Assembly: GCA_021777055.1 (NCBI GenBank)
Contig: JAIQZO010000101.1
Coordinates: forward strand, 62,001-126,000
DNA: 64,000 nucleotides
Source of the DNA: Candidatus Anammoxibacter sp.
GTDB lineage: Bacteria > Planctomycetota > Brocadiia > Brocadiales > Anammoxibacteraceae
Direction: 5' to 3'
Both the position numbers and the translations under genes were made by a program. The notes beneath the pieces are model-generated. The model worked only from the letters and a program-made list of their open reading frames with translations. It was not told the origin of the DNA and searched no databases. Below, piece by piece: positions 37,152 to 45,180 of this stretch. Position 1 is the stretch's first letter. Every line of letters starts with the position of its first letter.

Positions 37152-38003
37152 TTGAAATATTTTGCATTACTTTTAATTTTTGCGGTTCAGCTAGTTATTA
37201 ATCCTATTGGTTTTAGCGATGATATTCCTCAAAGTGAGGCAATCAAGATCTTTACATTAGCCAATCAGGAATACGCAAATGCGCAAAAATTGATGTCCCA
37301 GAAGAAGATGGAAGATGCGCTAAAAGGCTTTAAATGGGCATCTGACAGGTATGGAGAGCTTGTTACTGCGGGATTCGTAAACGGACAGCTCTATTATAAT
37401 CTTGCAAATGCACTTTATAGACAGGGAAAAATCGGGAACGCTGTTTTATATTATAATAAGGCGCAACGGCTTCTTCCCCGTAATTCAGATGTAATGGAAA
37501 ACATTCGGCTTGTAAAAACAGAGTTTGCAGATAAGGAATTAACCTCAAAGGTGCCGGGAATCATAAAAGCCATTTTATTCTGGTATTTTCTTTTTAATCT
37601 TGGTGAAGCAACAGTATTCACAATTATTTTTTACATATTACTGGCCGTTGCGGTCATGTGCTATATTTACATAAGGATGCAATGGTTAAAGCCCGTATGT
37701 TTCGGGTTAGGTATTGCGGTTGTAGTTATTAGCTCCACGTTGGGTCTTAAGATTTACAATGAGGAGTGCAAACAGAGAGGTGTTGTGATAGCTCAAGAAT
37801 GCAATGTCAGATACGGTCCAGGTAAAGAATACGAGGCAAAGTTTAAGATTCATGAAGGAGCTGAGTTTATAGTAAAAGATGAAAATGACGAATGGTATAA
37901 AGCCTACATCTTTATAGATATACGTCAGCCTGAGGATAAAGAGGATTCCTCCAATGAGTTTAGGGTCGGTTGGCTGAGGAAAAGTGAAGTGGGTATAATC
38001 TAA
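37152..38003 (+). CDS. batE: BatE, TPR and SH3-domain membrane protein
   Basis: This 283-residue protein starts at TTG, which is supported by AGGAG at 37140-37144, seven nt upstream. A signal peptide (about 1-20) is followed by TPR repeats (ANQEYANAQKLMSQKKMEDA, YYNLANALYRQGKIGNAVLY). Two transmembrane helices lie between about 138 and 200. The C-terminal SH3b-like domain reads ECNVRYGPGKEYEAKFKIHEG with WYKAYI. This is the standard BatE design. It closes the operon, and its stop lies 4 nt from the end of the convergent V-ATPase operon. Confidence 0.88.
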   Translation: MKYFALLLIFAVQLVINPIGFSDDIPQSEAIKIFTLANQEYANAQKLMSQKKMEDALKGFKWASDRYGELVTAGFVNGQLYYNLANALYRQGKIGNAVLYYNKAQRLLPRNSDVMENIRLVKTEFADKELTSKVPGIIKAILFWYFLFNLGEATVFTIIFYILLAVAVMCYIYIRMQWLKPVCFGLGIAVVVISSTLGLKIYNEECKQRGVVIAQECNVRYGPGKEYEAKFKIHEGAEFIVKDENDEWYKAYIFIDIRQPEDKEDSSNEFRVGWLRKSEVGII

Positions 38004-38007
38004 AAAC

Positions 38008-38646
38008 TCATTGCATTTTCATGATCCTGGTAATATTTGAACGTTCAATCTCTTCCAGTTTGTTCCTGATAAGTTTTACACTCTCTTTCATCTGTGGTAT
38101 TACTCCATATTCCAAGGCATTAACCCTTCTTCTGGTCTTGCCAATCTCTTTAGCAATAATCCTCAATGATTGCTCTAGTTCTGCAAGGTTTAATATCTTC
38201 GGGAAAAATTCTCTGAGTTTGGTTATTGCTCTATCCAGTTCGCTGTTGGTGTCGAGAAAGCTATAAGCAGTTGTGTTGTTGTTTTTGCTCTCCTGTTCAT
38301 GCCCTTGCGATAATTCATTGGCCTCAAATGAAAAGAATGGTATTGCTGTGTTTAATATCATTTTCTGCTCTAAAGTAAATGTTCCCTTTAATTTTGATTG
38401 TTCTACCGCCGCCATTGTCCCTTCTGTAGAAGATGTGATACGGGCAAGAATGAAACGCTTAATTATTTCTGGTAATTCAATGTCGACAAAGTTTCTCACC
38501 TCTTTATATCTTTTGGTAAGTGGCAAAAACTCTTTCATTAATCCTTCAAGTTTGTCGTTTAGAAGCTTATGGCCCCTAGTCGCAATGGCCAACCTTTTTT
38601 TAAGCTTTAACAATTCCATTCTTGTCGCATTAATGTGAAGTTTCAT
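38008..38646 (-). CDS. atpD: V-type ATP synthase/ATPase subunit D (central stalk)
   Basis: This 212-residue protein is predicted to be two long alpha helices. The N-terminal phrase INATRMELLKLKKRLAIATRGHKLLNDK and C-terminal KTRRRVNALEYGVIPQ are hallmark sequences of V/A-type subunit D, the rotor shaft inside the A3B3 head. The start overlaps the end of subunit B by 4 nt, which implies translational coupling. It is the last gene of the V-ATPase operon. Confidence 0.93.
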   Translation of the reverse strand: MKLHINATRMELLKLKKRLAIATRGHKLLNDKLEGLMKEFLPLTKRYKEVRNFVDIELPEIIKRFILARITSSTEGTMAAVEQSKLKGTFTLEQKMILNTAIPFFSFEANELSQGHEQESKNNNTTAYSFLDTNSELDRAITKLREFFPKILNLAELEQSLRIIAKEIGKTRRRVNALEYGVIPQMKESVKLIRNKLEEIERSNITRIMKMQ

Positions 38647-40022
38647 TTTATTACTTTCTGATAATATTTTTCGATATACTCCGGTCTTACTCTTTTCAGC
38701 TCTTTCTTTGGGAGCTCACTAAGCAGTTTCCACCCAAGATTCAAGCTATCTTCAACCGTTCTATTTACATCTCTGCCCTGACAAATAAATTCATTTTCAA
38801 ATCTGTCAGAGAAATTAACAAAGAGTATATCTTCGGGACTTAAAGCAGATTCTCCTATAACAACGGCAATCTCCTTTGCATTCTTTCCTCGCGCATATGC
38901 GTAATATAATTGGTTTAACAGGTCCGCATGGTCCTCACGTGTTTTTCCTTCACCTATTCCCTTGTCCTTTAGCCGGGATAAAGATGGTAGTACATCAATT
39001 GGAGGGTATATTTCGGCACTGTTGAATCCTCTGTCGAGTATTATCTGCCCTTCTGTTATATATCCTGTAAGATCCGGGATGGGATGGGTCTTGTCATCCT
39101 CAGGCATAGTTAGTATGGGGATCTGTGTTATTGACCCCCTCTTTCCTTTGATACGACCAGCTCTTTCGTAGATAGTTGATAAATCGGTATACAAGTAGCC
39201 CGGATAGCCCCTCCGTCCGGGCACTTCCTTCCTTGCGGCAGAAATCTCTTTCAGCGCTTCACAATAGTTTGACATGTCTGACATTATGACCAGTACATGC
39301 ATATCCAATTCAAAGGCCAGATATTCGGCAACAGTTAAAGCCATTCGTGGGATTGATAATCTTTCTATGGAGGGATCGCTAGCAAGATTTATGAAAAGAA
39401 CCGCTCTTTCAATTGCACCGGTTTTTTTAAATTCCGAAATAAAATAATCTGCCTCGTCAAAGGTGATTCCAATAGCCGCAAAGACTACAGCAAACCCATC
39501 GTTTGACTTAAATACCTTCGCTTGCCTTGCTATTTGTGCAGCTAAAGCGGAATGTGGTAGCCCGGAACCTGAAAATATGGGAAGCTTTTGGCCTCTTACA
39601 AGGGGATTCATTCCATCGATAGCAGAGATACCCGTCTGTATAAATTCATCCGGATAATCTCTCGCATATGGATTTATTGGGTGTCCGTGTATATTAAGCC
39701 TTTTTTTAGGAATAAGAGGAGGGCCACCGTCTATTAGTTCTCCTGATCCGTTGAATATTCTTCCTACAATATCAGGAGCCACTCCTATTTCCACCCCTTT
39801 TGCAAGAAACTTAACTTTTACATTTTCTGTAGAAATACCCCTTGTTCCTTCAAATACCTGAACCAGGGCCAATCCTTCGCCAACTTCAATAACGGTACCA
39901 TGTCTCGTCTCCCCGCTCTCAAGTATTATCTCTGTCAGCTCTCCGTACGCAACGCCGTTTATATCTTCAACAAACATTAACGGTCCTATTAAGTCTCTTA
40001 CTGTCTTATACTCTTTTTGCAT
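38643..40022 (-). CDS. atpB: V-type ATPase subunit B (non-catalytic)
   Basis: This 459-residue regulatory subunit of the A3B3 head has, as expected, no Walker A. The corresponding loop is FSGSGLPHSALAAQIARQ near residues 150-167. Other family phrases are ISAIDGMNPLVRGQKLPIF, MSNYCEALKEISAARKEVPGR and GYLYTDLSTIYERAG. The normal length is 455-465. It follows subunit A after a 122-bp gap that is filled by a 20-bp inverted repeat, and overlaps subunit D at its 3' end. Confidence 0.95.
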   Translation of the reverse strand: MQKEYKTVRDLIGPLMFVEDINGVAYGELTEIILESGETRHGTVIEVGEGLALVQVFEGTRGISTENVKVKFLAKGVEIGVAPDIVGRIFNGSGELIDGGPPLIPKKRLNIHGHPINPYARDYPDEFIQTGISAIDGMNPLVRGQKLPIFSGSGLPHSALAAQIARQAKVFKSNDGFAVVFAAIGITFDEADYFISEFKKTGAIERAVLFINLASDPSIERLSIPRMALTVAEYLAFELDMHVLVIMSDMSNYCEALKEISAARKEVPGRRGYPGYLYTDLSTIYERAGRIKGKRGSITQIPILTMPEDDKTHPIPDLTGYITEGQIILDRGFNSAEIYPPIDVLPSLSRLKDKGIGEGKTREDHADLLNQLYYAYARGKNAKEIAVVIGESALSPEDILFVNFSDRFENEFICQGRDVNRTVEDSLNLGWKLLSELPKKELKRVRPEYIEKYYQKVIK

Positions 40023-40068
40023 TGTTTATGGTGAAGAAATAAGGTAACGGCTCAGGTGTATAGGCTAA

Positions 40069-40130
40069 AGACTGAAGGCTGAAGGTTACGGGGTAAACTA
40101 ATAATGCTACTAACCTTCAGCCTTCAGTCT
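40069..40130. repeat. 20-bp inverted repeat between atpA and atpB
   Basis: AGACTGAAGGCTGAAGGTTA at 40069-40088 is perfectly complementary to 40111-40130, with a 22-nt loop. The unit CTGAAGG repeats within each arm. In the transcript of the V-ATPase operon this would form a stable hairpin between two head-subunit genes. There is no U-tract, so it would attenuate, process or be neutral rather than terminate. It may be another dispersed palindromic element. Confidence 0.75.
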
Positions 40131-40144
40131 ATCTACCTAAGTAA

Positions 40145-41896
40145 TTACGAAATAAGTTCATTAATCTCGTTTTTGATCTCTATTTTAATATCAGGGAATT
40201 GGAATAGACGATCTTCCGGGATAAGTTCTGATCGGGCGATATTTTCTCTGGAGGGGATCTGGAAAATTCTTCCCAATTCCACATTAGATTTTAATGCCTC
40301 GTTAGCTTTATGAAAATAATAGATAATTAAGTCAAGGATTAAATGCTCCTTTTCTAGTGATGTATATGTATCGATGGAATCAAAAGCATTCTGTCGGAGA
40401 AAATCTTCCCGAATCATTCTTGATACTTCCATAATTAGCCGGTCATTATCTGAAAGTGTGTCTACACCCACAAATCTTATCAGCTCTTCTAGATCTGCTT
40501 CTCTTTTTAGAAGTTCCATCGCTTTTCTCCTTATTTCCTTCCAGTTCGGACTAACATTTATTGCTGCATACTCATCAACTATATCATGGTAAAGTGAGTA
40601 ACTTGTTATCCAGTTTATTGCTGGAAAGTGCCTTTGGTAGGCCAGCTTGTCGTCAAGTCCCCAGAATACTTTGACTACCCTCAGCGTTTCCTGTGTAACT
40701 GGTTCGGAAAGATCCCCGCCAGGGGGCGAAACGGCCCCTATAATACTTATAGACCCTTTTCGTTTATCTGAACCAATGCATATGACGTTTCCTGAGCGTT
40801 CATAAAAAGCTGCAAGTCGTGATCCTAGATAACTGGGGAAACCTTCGTCTCCCGGCATCTCCTGAAGCCTTCCGGACATTTCACGCATTGCTTCCGCCCA
40901 TCTTGAAGTGGAGTCTGCCATCACTGCCACACTGTATCCCATGTCTCTGTAATATTCCGCTATTGTAATCCCAGTGGAGATAGACGCTTCCCTTGCCGCA
41001 ACAGGCATGTTTGATGTATTCGCAATAAGGATGGTACGTTCCATTAATGATTCTCCGGACTTTGGGTCCTTTAATTCGGGAAGTTCCAGGAGAACATCAG
41101 CCATTTCGTTACCCCGTTCACCACAACCGATATATACAATGATATCCGCGTCCGACCATTTAGCTAATTGATGTTGAACAACCGTTTTGCCACTTCCGAA
41201 TGGCCCAGGTACGCAAGCTGTTCCGCCCTTGACTACAGGAAAAAACATATCGATAACCCTTTGGCCGGTAACCAACGGCTCTTGAGGGCGCATCTTCTTT
41301 GATACCCTCCTTGGCTGTCTAATGGGCCACTTTTGACACATACTTATAGAGAAAACTTCTGTTCCAGAATCAATCTTTACAATGGTTGTGTCTATTGTCG
41401 CTTCTACTGCAGAAATTTCCACAACCGTACCGTTAATTCCGAATGGAACCATTATCTTGTGCGAAATCAGATTTGACTCCTTGACCGTTCCTAGTATATC
41501 GCCGGGAATAACTTTATCGTCAATTTTTACTAACGGACAGAAATCGTATTTTTTTTCTCTGTCCAATGGGGAGAGCTTGGATCCCTTTAACATAAAGTCT
41601 CCGGATTCACGCCTAAGTGCCGGAAGGGGCCTTTGAATCCCATCAAAGATTGATCCTATTAAACCGGGACCAAGTTCTGCCATAAAAGGTTCGTTTGTGG
41701 AATAGACTAGCTCTCCTGGCTGGGTACCTTCAGTTTCTTCGTATACCTGGATTGAATAGATACTACCCCTTATCTCTACTACCTCACCAAATAGTTTGGC
41801 GTTTCCCACATATACCAAATCATAAATCTTAGTACCCTTAAGACCTTTTGCCAGTATCAGTGGGCCGGATACTTTTATTATTGAGCCGTCTTTCAT
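40145..41896 (-). CDS. atpA: V-type ATPase subunit A (catalytic)
   Basis: This 583-residue catalytic subunit binds and hydrolyses or makes ATP at the A/B interfaces. Walker A is the A-subunit form GPFGSGKTVVQHQLAKW near residue 232; Walker B lies near SVAVMADSTSRWAEAMRE. The non-homologous bulge region (KKYDFCPLVKIDDKVIPGDILG) that separates A from B subunits is present. Also seen are GCGERGNEMADVLLE and SYLGSRLAAFYERSG. It is separated from the upstream subunit F gene by 624 bp of repeat-rich DNA, so it may have its own promoter. Confidence 0.96.
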   Translation of the reverse strand: MKDGSIIKVSGPLILAKGLKGTKIYDLVYVGNAKLFGEVVEIRGSIYSIQVYEETEGTQPGELVYSTNEPFMAELGPGLIGSIFDGIQRPLPALRRESGDFMLKGSKLSPLDREKKYDFCPLVKIDDKVIPGDILGTVKESNLISHKIMVPFGINGTVVEISAVEATIDTTIVKIDSGTEVFSISMCQKWPIRQPRRVSKKMRPQEPLVTGQRVIDMFFPVVKGGTACVPGPFGSGKTVVQHQLAKWSDADIIVYIGCGERGNEMADVLLELPELKDPKSGESLMERTILIANTSNMPVAAREASISTGITIAEYYRDMGYSVAVMADSTSRWAEAMREMSGRLQEMPGDEGFPSYLGSRLAAFYERSGNVICIGSDKRKGSISIIGAVSPPGGDLSEPVTQETLRVVKVFWGLDDKLAYQRHFPAINWITSYSLYHDIVDEYAAINVSPNWKEIRRKAMELLKREADLEELIRFVGVDTLSDNDRLIMEVSRMIREDFLRQNAFDSIDTYTSLEKEHLILDLIIYYFHKANEALKSNVELGRIFQIPSRENIARSELIPEDRLFQFPDIKIEIKNEINELIS

Positions 41897-42078
41897 AAAG
41901 ATAATTGTACGTTTAACTAATTTCAGAGAGAAATCTAATGAAGTTTATTTTTCATTAGATAGTGCATTAATTTTCTGTGATGAGGTTGAACTAATGTTTA
42001 AATTAGCGCCTACGGCGGACTAACGTCTCCAATGAGGCACGTCTCCTATCGCAAACAAACATCTCTACCCGTACATCA

Positions 42079-42111
42079 TCAAGGCTAAAGCCTTGAGTTA
42101 CGAAATGTAAC
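42079..42111. repeat. Small nested palindromes (CAAGGCTAAAGCCTTG and GAGTTAC-GTAACTC)
   Basis: CAAGGCTAAAGCCTTG (42079-42094) has a 7-bp dyad and overlaps a second 7-bp inverted repeat GAGTTACGAAATGTAACTC (about 42093-42111). Both lie in the atpF-atpA gap. They resemble short stem-loops of a REP-like element. Confidence 0.5.
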
Positions 42112-42195
42112 TCATACCTTCAGGTTTGAGTCAATACTTAACAGTAATAACAAAAACCATACCAATTATCTACAGCACACAATATTTTGTAAATA

Positions 42196-42228
42196 GTAGG
42201 TTGGGTTAAGCAGTAGCGAAACCCAACA
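42196..42228. repeat. GTAGGTTGGGTT...AACCCAAC inverted repeat
   Basis: GTTGGGTT at 42200-42207 pairs with AACCCAAC at 42220-42227. From memory, sequences of the form TAGGTTGGGTT-N-AACCCAAC occur as dispersed intergenic repeats in many bacterial genomes; no search was run here. It is one of three repeat units in the atpF-atpA gap. Confidence 0.55.
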
Positions 42229-42271
42229 ATTATTCTATACTATTAAATTAATAAACTATAAAATCCTACGT

Positions 42272-42496
42272 TACCCTGAAAGGGTAATATTCATCAGTCC
42301 AGGGTAAGCGGTGCGCCAGCCAGGGAATCTATCAATTTGTATATAAACCCTGAATGGCTTTTGCAAAAAAGTACCCTTCTTTTAATGTTCCAGGATTTAT
42401 TTAAGAATTTTACATATAACAATATGTCTTTTTTATTTAAACCCAGGGTGTCGCATCGCTCTACCCTGGGCTAATGAATATTGCCCAGTTGGGGTA
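42272..42496. mobile_element. MITE-like element with 35-bp imperfect terminal inverted repeats
   Basis: The left arm (42272-42306) and right arm (42462-42496) are inverted copies of the form TACCCTGGxCTxATGAATATT and CCCxxxxxGGGTA, each 35 bp with few mismatches. Inner segments (ACCCAGGGTG and CTACCCTGGG at 42441-42470) form a second hairpin. The 225-bp element has no coding capacity. The structure fits a non-autonomous miniature element or a REP-like cassette; target-site duplications were not established. Confidence 0.55.
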
Positions 42497-42520
42497 AATT
42501 AAATTTGAATGTAAAGATAA

Positions 42521-42835
42521 TTATTTAAAAAGATCAATTCCGGCGGCATTCTCGATACTATGACGTATCTCTTTCAGGCTAATGTTGAAATTTTGCAGAT
42601 GCGTTGGTATTAAAAGTACAATTGCCGAACCATTTTCCCTTACTCTGTTTATCATTTGCATGGAATCTTTTGCCACTGTCTCTGTAATCATTATTAATGC
42701 TATTGTCTTGTCTTCTGTCAGTCTTTCAAAGAGGTTTCCGTTCATTTCTCCCGGATTTAGATTTATGAGTTCCGCACCTATACTCCTGAATCCGTAAATT
42801 ATATCTTCTTCTCCAATAATGACACATTTAAACAT
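42521..42835 (-). CDS. atpF: V-type ATPase subunit F
   Basis: This 104-residue Rossmann-like stalk protein binds subunit D in the rotor. MFKCVIIGEEDIIYGFRSIGAELI and TIALIMITETVAKDSM match the family pattern, and the length is normal (about 100). It overlaps the end of the subunit C gene by 8 nt. Downstream it is cut off from atpA by a long repeat-rich gap. Confidence 0.9.
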   Translation of the reverse strand: MFKCVIIGEEDIIYGFRSIGAELINLNPGEMNGNLFERLTEDKTIALIMITETVAKDSMQMINRVRENGSAIVLLIPTHLQNFNISLKEIRHSIENAAGIDLFK

Positions 42836-43880
42836 AGCATTTCCTTAACCTATCTTTTAATAACAGACTGTCAATACCGTTAATCTTTCCACTTATGACC
42901 AGCTTTAGGTTGTATGCTTCTGTAAAGAGCCCGCAAAGATATCCTAATATCCGTTCCGGACCAAAGGCTATTCGTTTCCAAGGGCGAGCGATGCTTAATA
43001 AATAATTGGCGGAAATTTTTTCTAACATTACTATATTGGGATTACTTATAGCTCTTTCATTGTTATTAGGAAAAATGGTATTAACTGTTTCGGACGACAG
43101 TTCTCTCTTTAATAATACTTTACAGTCGTTAATAGATAGGTTCAATATATTGGGGAAATTATTAATATCATGAAGGTCCTTGAAAAAAAAGTTACTTAAG
43201 GGAGTTATACTTTTTCCAAGGGCCAATGTCCGAAGCAATGATCCTACTATCTCTAGAAAAATGAATTTTTCTAGGTAGTGTCTTATATATGGAGAGGAGG
43301 TCTCTTTACTTATAGTCTTAAGAAATGAGAGATATGTATTGTCCATTATTAAATCAATAATCCATCGACTATTATTTTTAGGTTCTTCGTCTTTGTGTAG
43401 AGTTTTTTTCACTCTTTCCATGCCGTTAAGCATGGCGAGTGGCCAGCCGGAAGGAGTTTCTACTCTTTCCCGAGAGTGCTCAATCTCCAGGTTTTTAATG
43501 ATATCAGCTGAAGTCTGTTCATCGGGAGTTCCACTGAACTTTTTCTTTAAAGAGTTCTTGATGCCCTGCAGTTTATACCGTATAAGAAATATGTCACAGA
43601 CTATTTTTGAAGGAGAGAATGCCCTGATTTCGTTTGTTTTGCTAAAACAGTAAGATTCTATTGCCCTTTCTATATCTGCAACACTACCATTGCTTGAGAA
43701 AGAATAACGTAATTTCGCATTTGTAAAGTATTTGAGTAGATTTTCAACCGTGTCCACAGACAACATCTCTTCGAACTGCTTATAGTTAAGCAAATAACTT
43801 TCTAAGACGCTTACTTTTCCACTTGCAAAACACCAATCATAGTTGTCAGACTCTTCATTTTTCTTTAAATTCTTAATCAT
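42828..43880 (-). CDS. atpC: V-type ATPase subunit C (d-like, rotor top)
   Basis: This 350-residue, mainly helical protein belongs to the AC39/subunit C family that connects the central stalk to the c-ring. FASGKVSVLESYLLNYKQFEEML near the N-terminus and GPERILGYLCGLFTEAYNLKLVISGK at the C-terminus (read in segments) are diagnostic. Sequence in between is divergent, as usual for this subunit. Its position between E and F is standard. No clear ribosome-binding site is visible before the ATG, 26 nt after atpE. Confidence 0.85.
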   Translation of the reverse strand: MIKNLKKNEESDNYDWCFASGKVSVLESYLLNYKQFEEMLSVDTVENLLKYFTNAKLRYSFSSNGSVADIERAIESYCFSKTNEIRAFSPSKIVCDIFLIRYKLQGIKNSLKKKFSGTPDEQTSADIIKNLEIEHSRERVETPSGWPLAMLNGMERVKKTLHKDEEPKNNSRWIIDLIMDNTYLSFLKTISKETSSPYIRHYLEKFIFLEIVGSLLRTLALGKSITPLSNFFFKDLHDINNFPNILNLSINDCKVLLKRELSSETVNTIFPNNNERAISNPNIVMLEKISANYLLSIARPWKRIAFGPERILGYLCGLFTEAYNLKLVISGKINGIDSLLLKDRLRKCYV

Positions 43881-43906
43881 AATATGATAACTGGTTGTGC
43901 TTTTCG

Positions 43907-44473
43907 TTACTCTGAAAACAATTTGTTTGATATCAAAGGTGCTAATTCCAATTGCAGGTTGTTTAAGATGGCATCTATAGTGTGGTTAATTTCATATCTA
44001 TCTGTTTTTACTACGAAGCCGCCTTTTACATTAATAGAGTCCTTGTTTAAACGGACTTTATCGTTTTTTGATATTTTGTTAAGAAACTCCTGGTTAAATA
44101 TCTCTATATCCTTCGAATTCAAAGATATAACACAAGGTTCATTGATTTTTTTTATCCACTCTTCCATTATTTGCAAATATCTTTCGCCATTAAGAAATTT
44201 ATTCAACGCAGCATTAAAAATATTTTCAACGGCCTTGTTTTTTGCCGAAAGGAGTTTCATCTTATAGTTGATTCTAAGTTCTACGATCTTTCTGTCCTTC
44301 TCTTCCTCTAGCTCCCTATTAAGTTTTATTAGTTTCTCTTTAAATGATTCCTCTGCTTTTATTCTTTCTTCTTCTGTTATTTTTCGGGAATTATTTTCCG
44401 CAATTCTAATTAATTCGTTGGCTTCTTTTTTGGCCTCACTTAAGATGGCCTCTTTTATTCTATTAAGGGACAT
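43907..44473 (-). CDS. atpE: V-type ATPase subunit E (peripheral stalk)
   Basis: This 188-residue protein has a long N-terminal coiled coil (residues about 1-85, rich in Glu, Lys and Arg: AKKEANELIRIAENNSRKITEEE) and a globular C-terminal half that attaches to the head. Family phrases include LRINYKMKLLSAKNKAVENIF and VKGGFVV near residue 155. It pairs with subunit H (also called G) to make the peripheral stalk. It lies 26 nt after subunit K. Confidence 0.9.
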   Translation of the reverse strand: MSLNRIKEAILSEAKKEANELIRIAENNSRKITEEERIKAEESFKEKLIKLNRELEEEKDRKIVELRINYKMKLLSAKNKAVENIFNAALNKFLNGERYLQIMEEWIKKINEPCVISLNSKDIEIFNQEFLNKISKNDKVRLNKDSINVKGGFVVKTDRYEINHTIDAILNNLQLELAPLISNKLFSE

Positions 44474-44499
44474 GAATACTTTTACCTAGTCGCGATACC

Positions 44500-45030
44500 T
44501 TATGCTAAAAATAATAACCCGCTTTCTTTTGTGAACCATATAATTAACAAAATTGATGCCAGTAATGCAACTACTGCATAAGTTTCAACCATTGCAGGTA
44601 TTAATATTGCCCGTCCGCTTTCATCCGGTTGTTTACCTGTGAGATTTATAGCTGCAGCAGAAGCTTCTCCCTGAAATATGGCACACTTCCATTGTACAAT
44701 ACCCATGCAGATCCCAACCGCAAGTGTTGCCAATCCGGCGATGGGTGAGATACTAATCTCTCCTTTTATTAGGCCACTTCGCAATGCTATCATAATAGCG
44801 CAAATAAAGCCATAGAATCCCTGTGTTCCCGGCAAAGCCATAAGTATCAACAACTTGCCAAATAACTCAGGTTTTTCAGAAAGCACGCCTGCTGCTTGTG
44901 TTGCTGCTATTTTTATCCCTTTTGCAGAGCCTAGCCCTCCAAACATTACTGCAATTATTGCGCCTACAGAAGCAAATCCAAAGCCTGTCTGGATAAAGTA
45001 AGTATTGTACAAATCCCGAAATTCTTCCAT
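44500..45030 (-). CDS. atpK: V-type ATPase subunit K (membrane c-ring proteolipid)
   Basis: This protein of about 176 residues has four transmembrane helices in two fused hairpins and forms the rotor ring. The ion-binding Glu is in PAMVETYAVVALL in the last helix. LPGTQGFYGF in helix 2 and FQGEASAAAI in helix 3 supply the Thr-Gln and Gln that, with that Glu, coordinate Na+ in Enterococcus hirae NtpK. The spacing from the helix-3 Gln to the Glu (29 residues) is identical to NtpK, while the loop between helices 2 and 3 is about five residues longer. The ATG at 45030 is favoured over one 11 codons upstream because GGAGG lies 11 nt before it. Confidence 0.92.
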   Translation of the reverse strand: MEEFRDLYNTYFIQTGFGFASVGAIIAVMFGGLGSAKGIKIAATQAAGVLSEKPELFGKLLILMALPGTQGFYGFICAIMIALRSGLIKGEISISPIAGLATLAVGICMGIVQWKCAIFQGEASAAAINLTGKQPDESGRAILIPAMVETYAVVALLASILLIIWFTKESGLLFLA

Positions 45031-45060
45031 TGTCTTTAAAACCTCCATACCAAATGGTAA

Positions 45061-45099
45061 CACAGGCTCTTGCCTGTAATCGACAGGCGGAAGCCTGTG
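45061..45099. repeat. Hairpin of CACAGGCT/AGCCTGTG arms between atpI and atpK
   Basis: CACAGGCT-CTT-GCCTGT (45061-45077) pairs with ACAGGC-GGA-AGCCTGTG (45083-45099), leaving only a 3-nt internal mismatch and a 5-nt loop. It sits 31 nt upstream of the atpK start in the operon transcript. It may be a REP-like element or an mRNA structure that affects the high K-subunit dosage. There is no U-tract for termination. Confidence 0.65.
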
Positions 45100-45180
45100 C
45101 TACATACTGTTTATCCTCAGAGTGAACATAAATGGTCCACTTGTGCCCACTGTGGATTGTTGGTGAAAACCTACAATATT

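Larger units (their letters stand above)
41897..42520. other. Gap splitting the V-ATPase operon between atpF and atpA
   Basis: These 624 bp have no coding frame and hold three different inverted-repeat elements: about 42079-42111, 42200-42227 and 42272-42496. The flanking genes are on the same strand and normally adjacent in this operon type. The gap therefore looks like an insertion of repeat elements or a second promoter region. Confidence 0.6.

Noticed and set aside
42595..42797. Plus-strand frames opposite the V-ATPase subunit genes
   Set aside because: They are antisense shadows of atpF and its neighbours; the minus-strand genes are clearly conserved.
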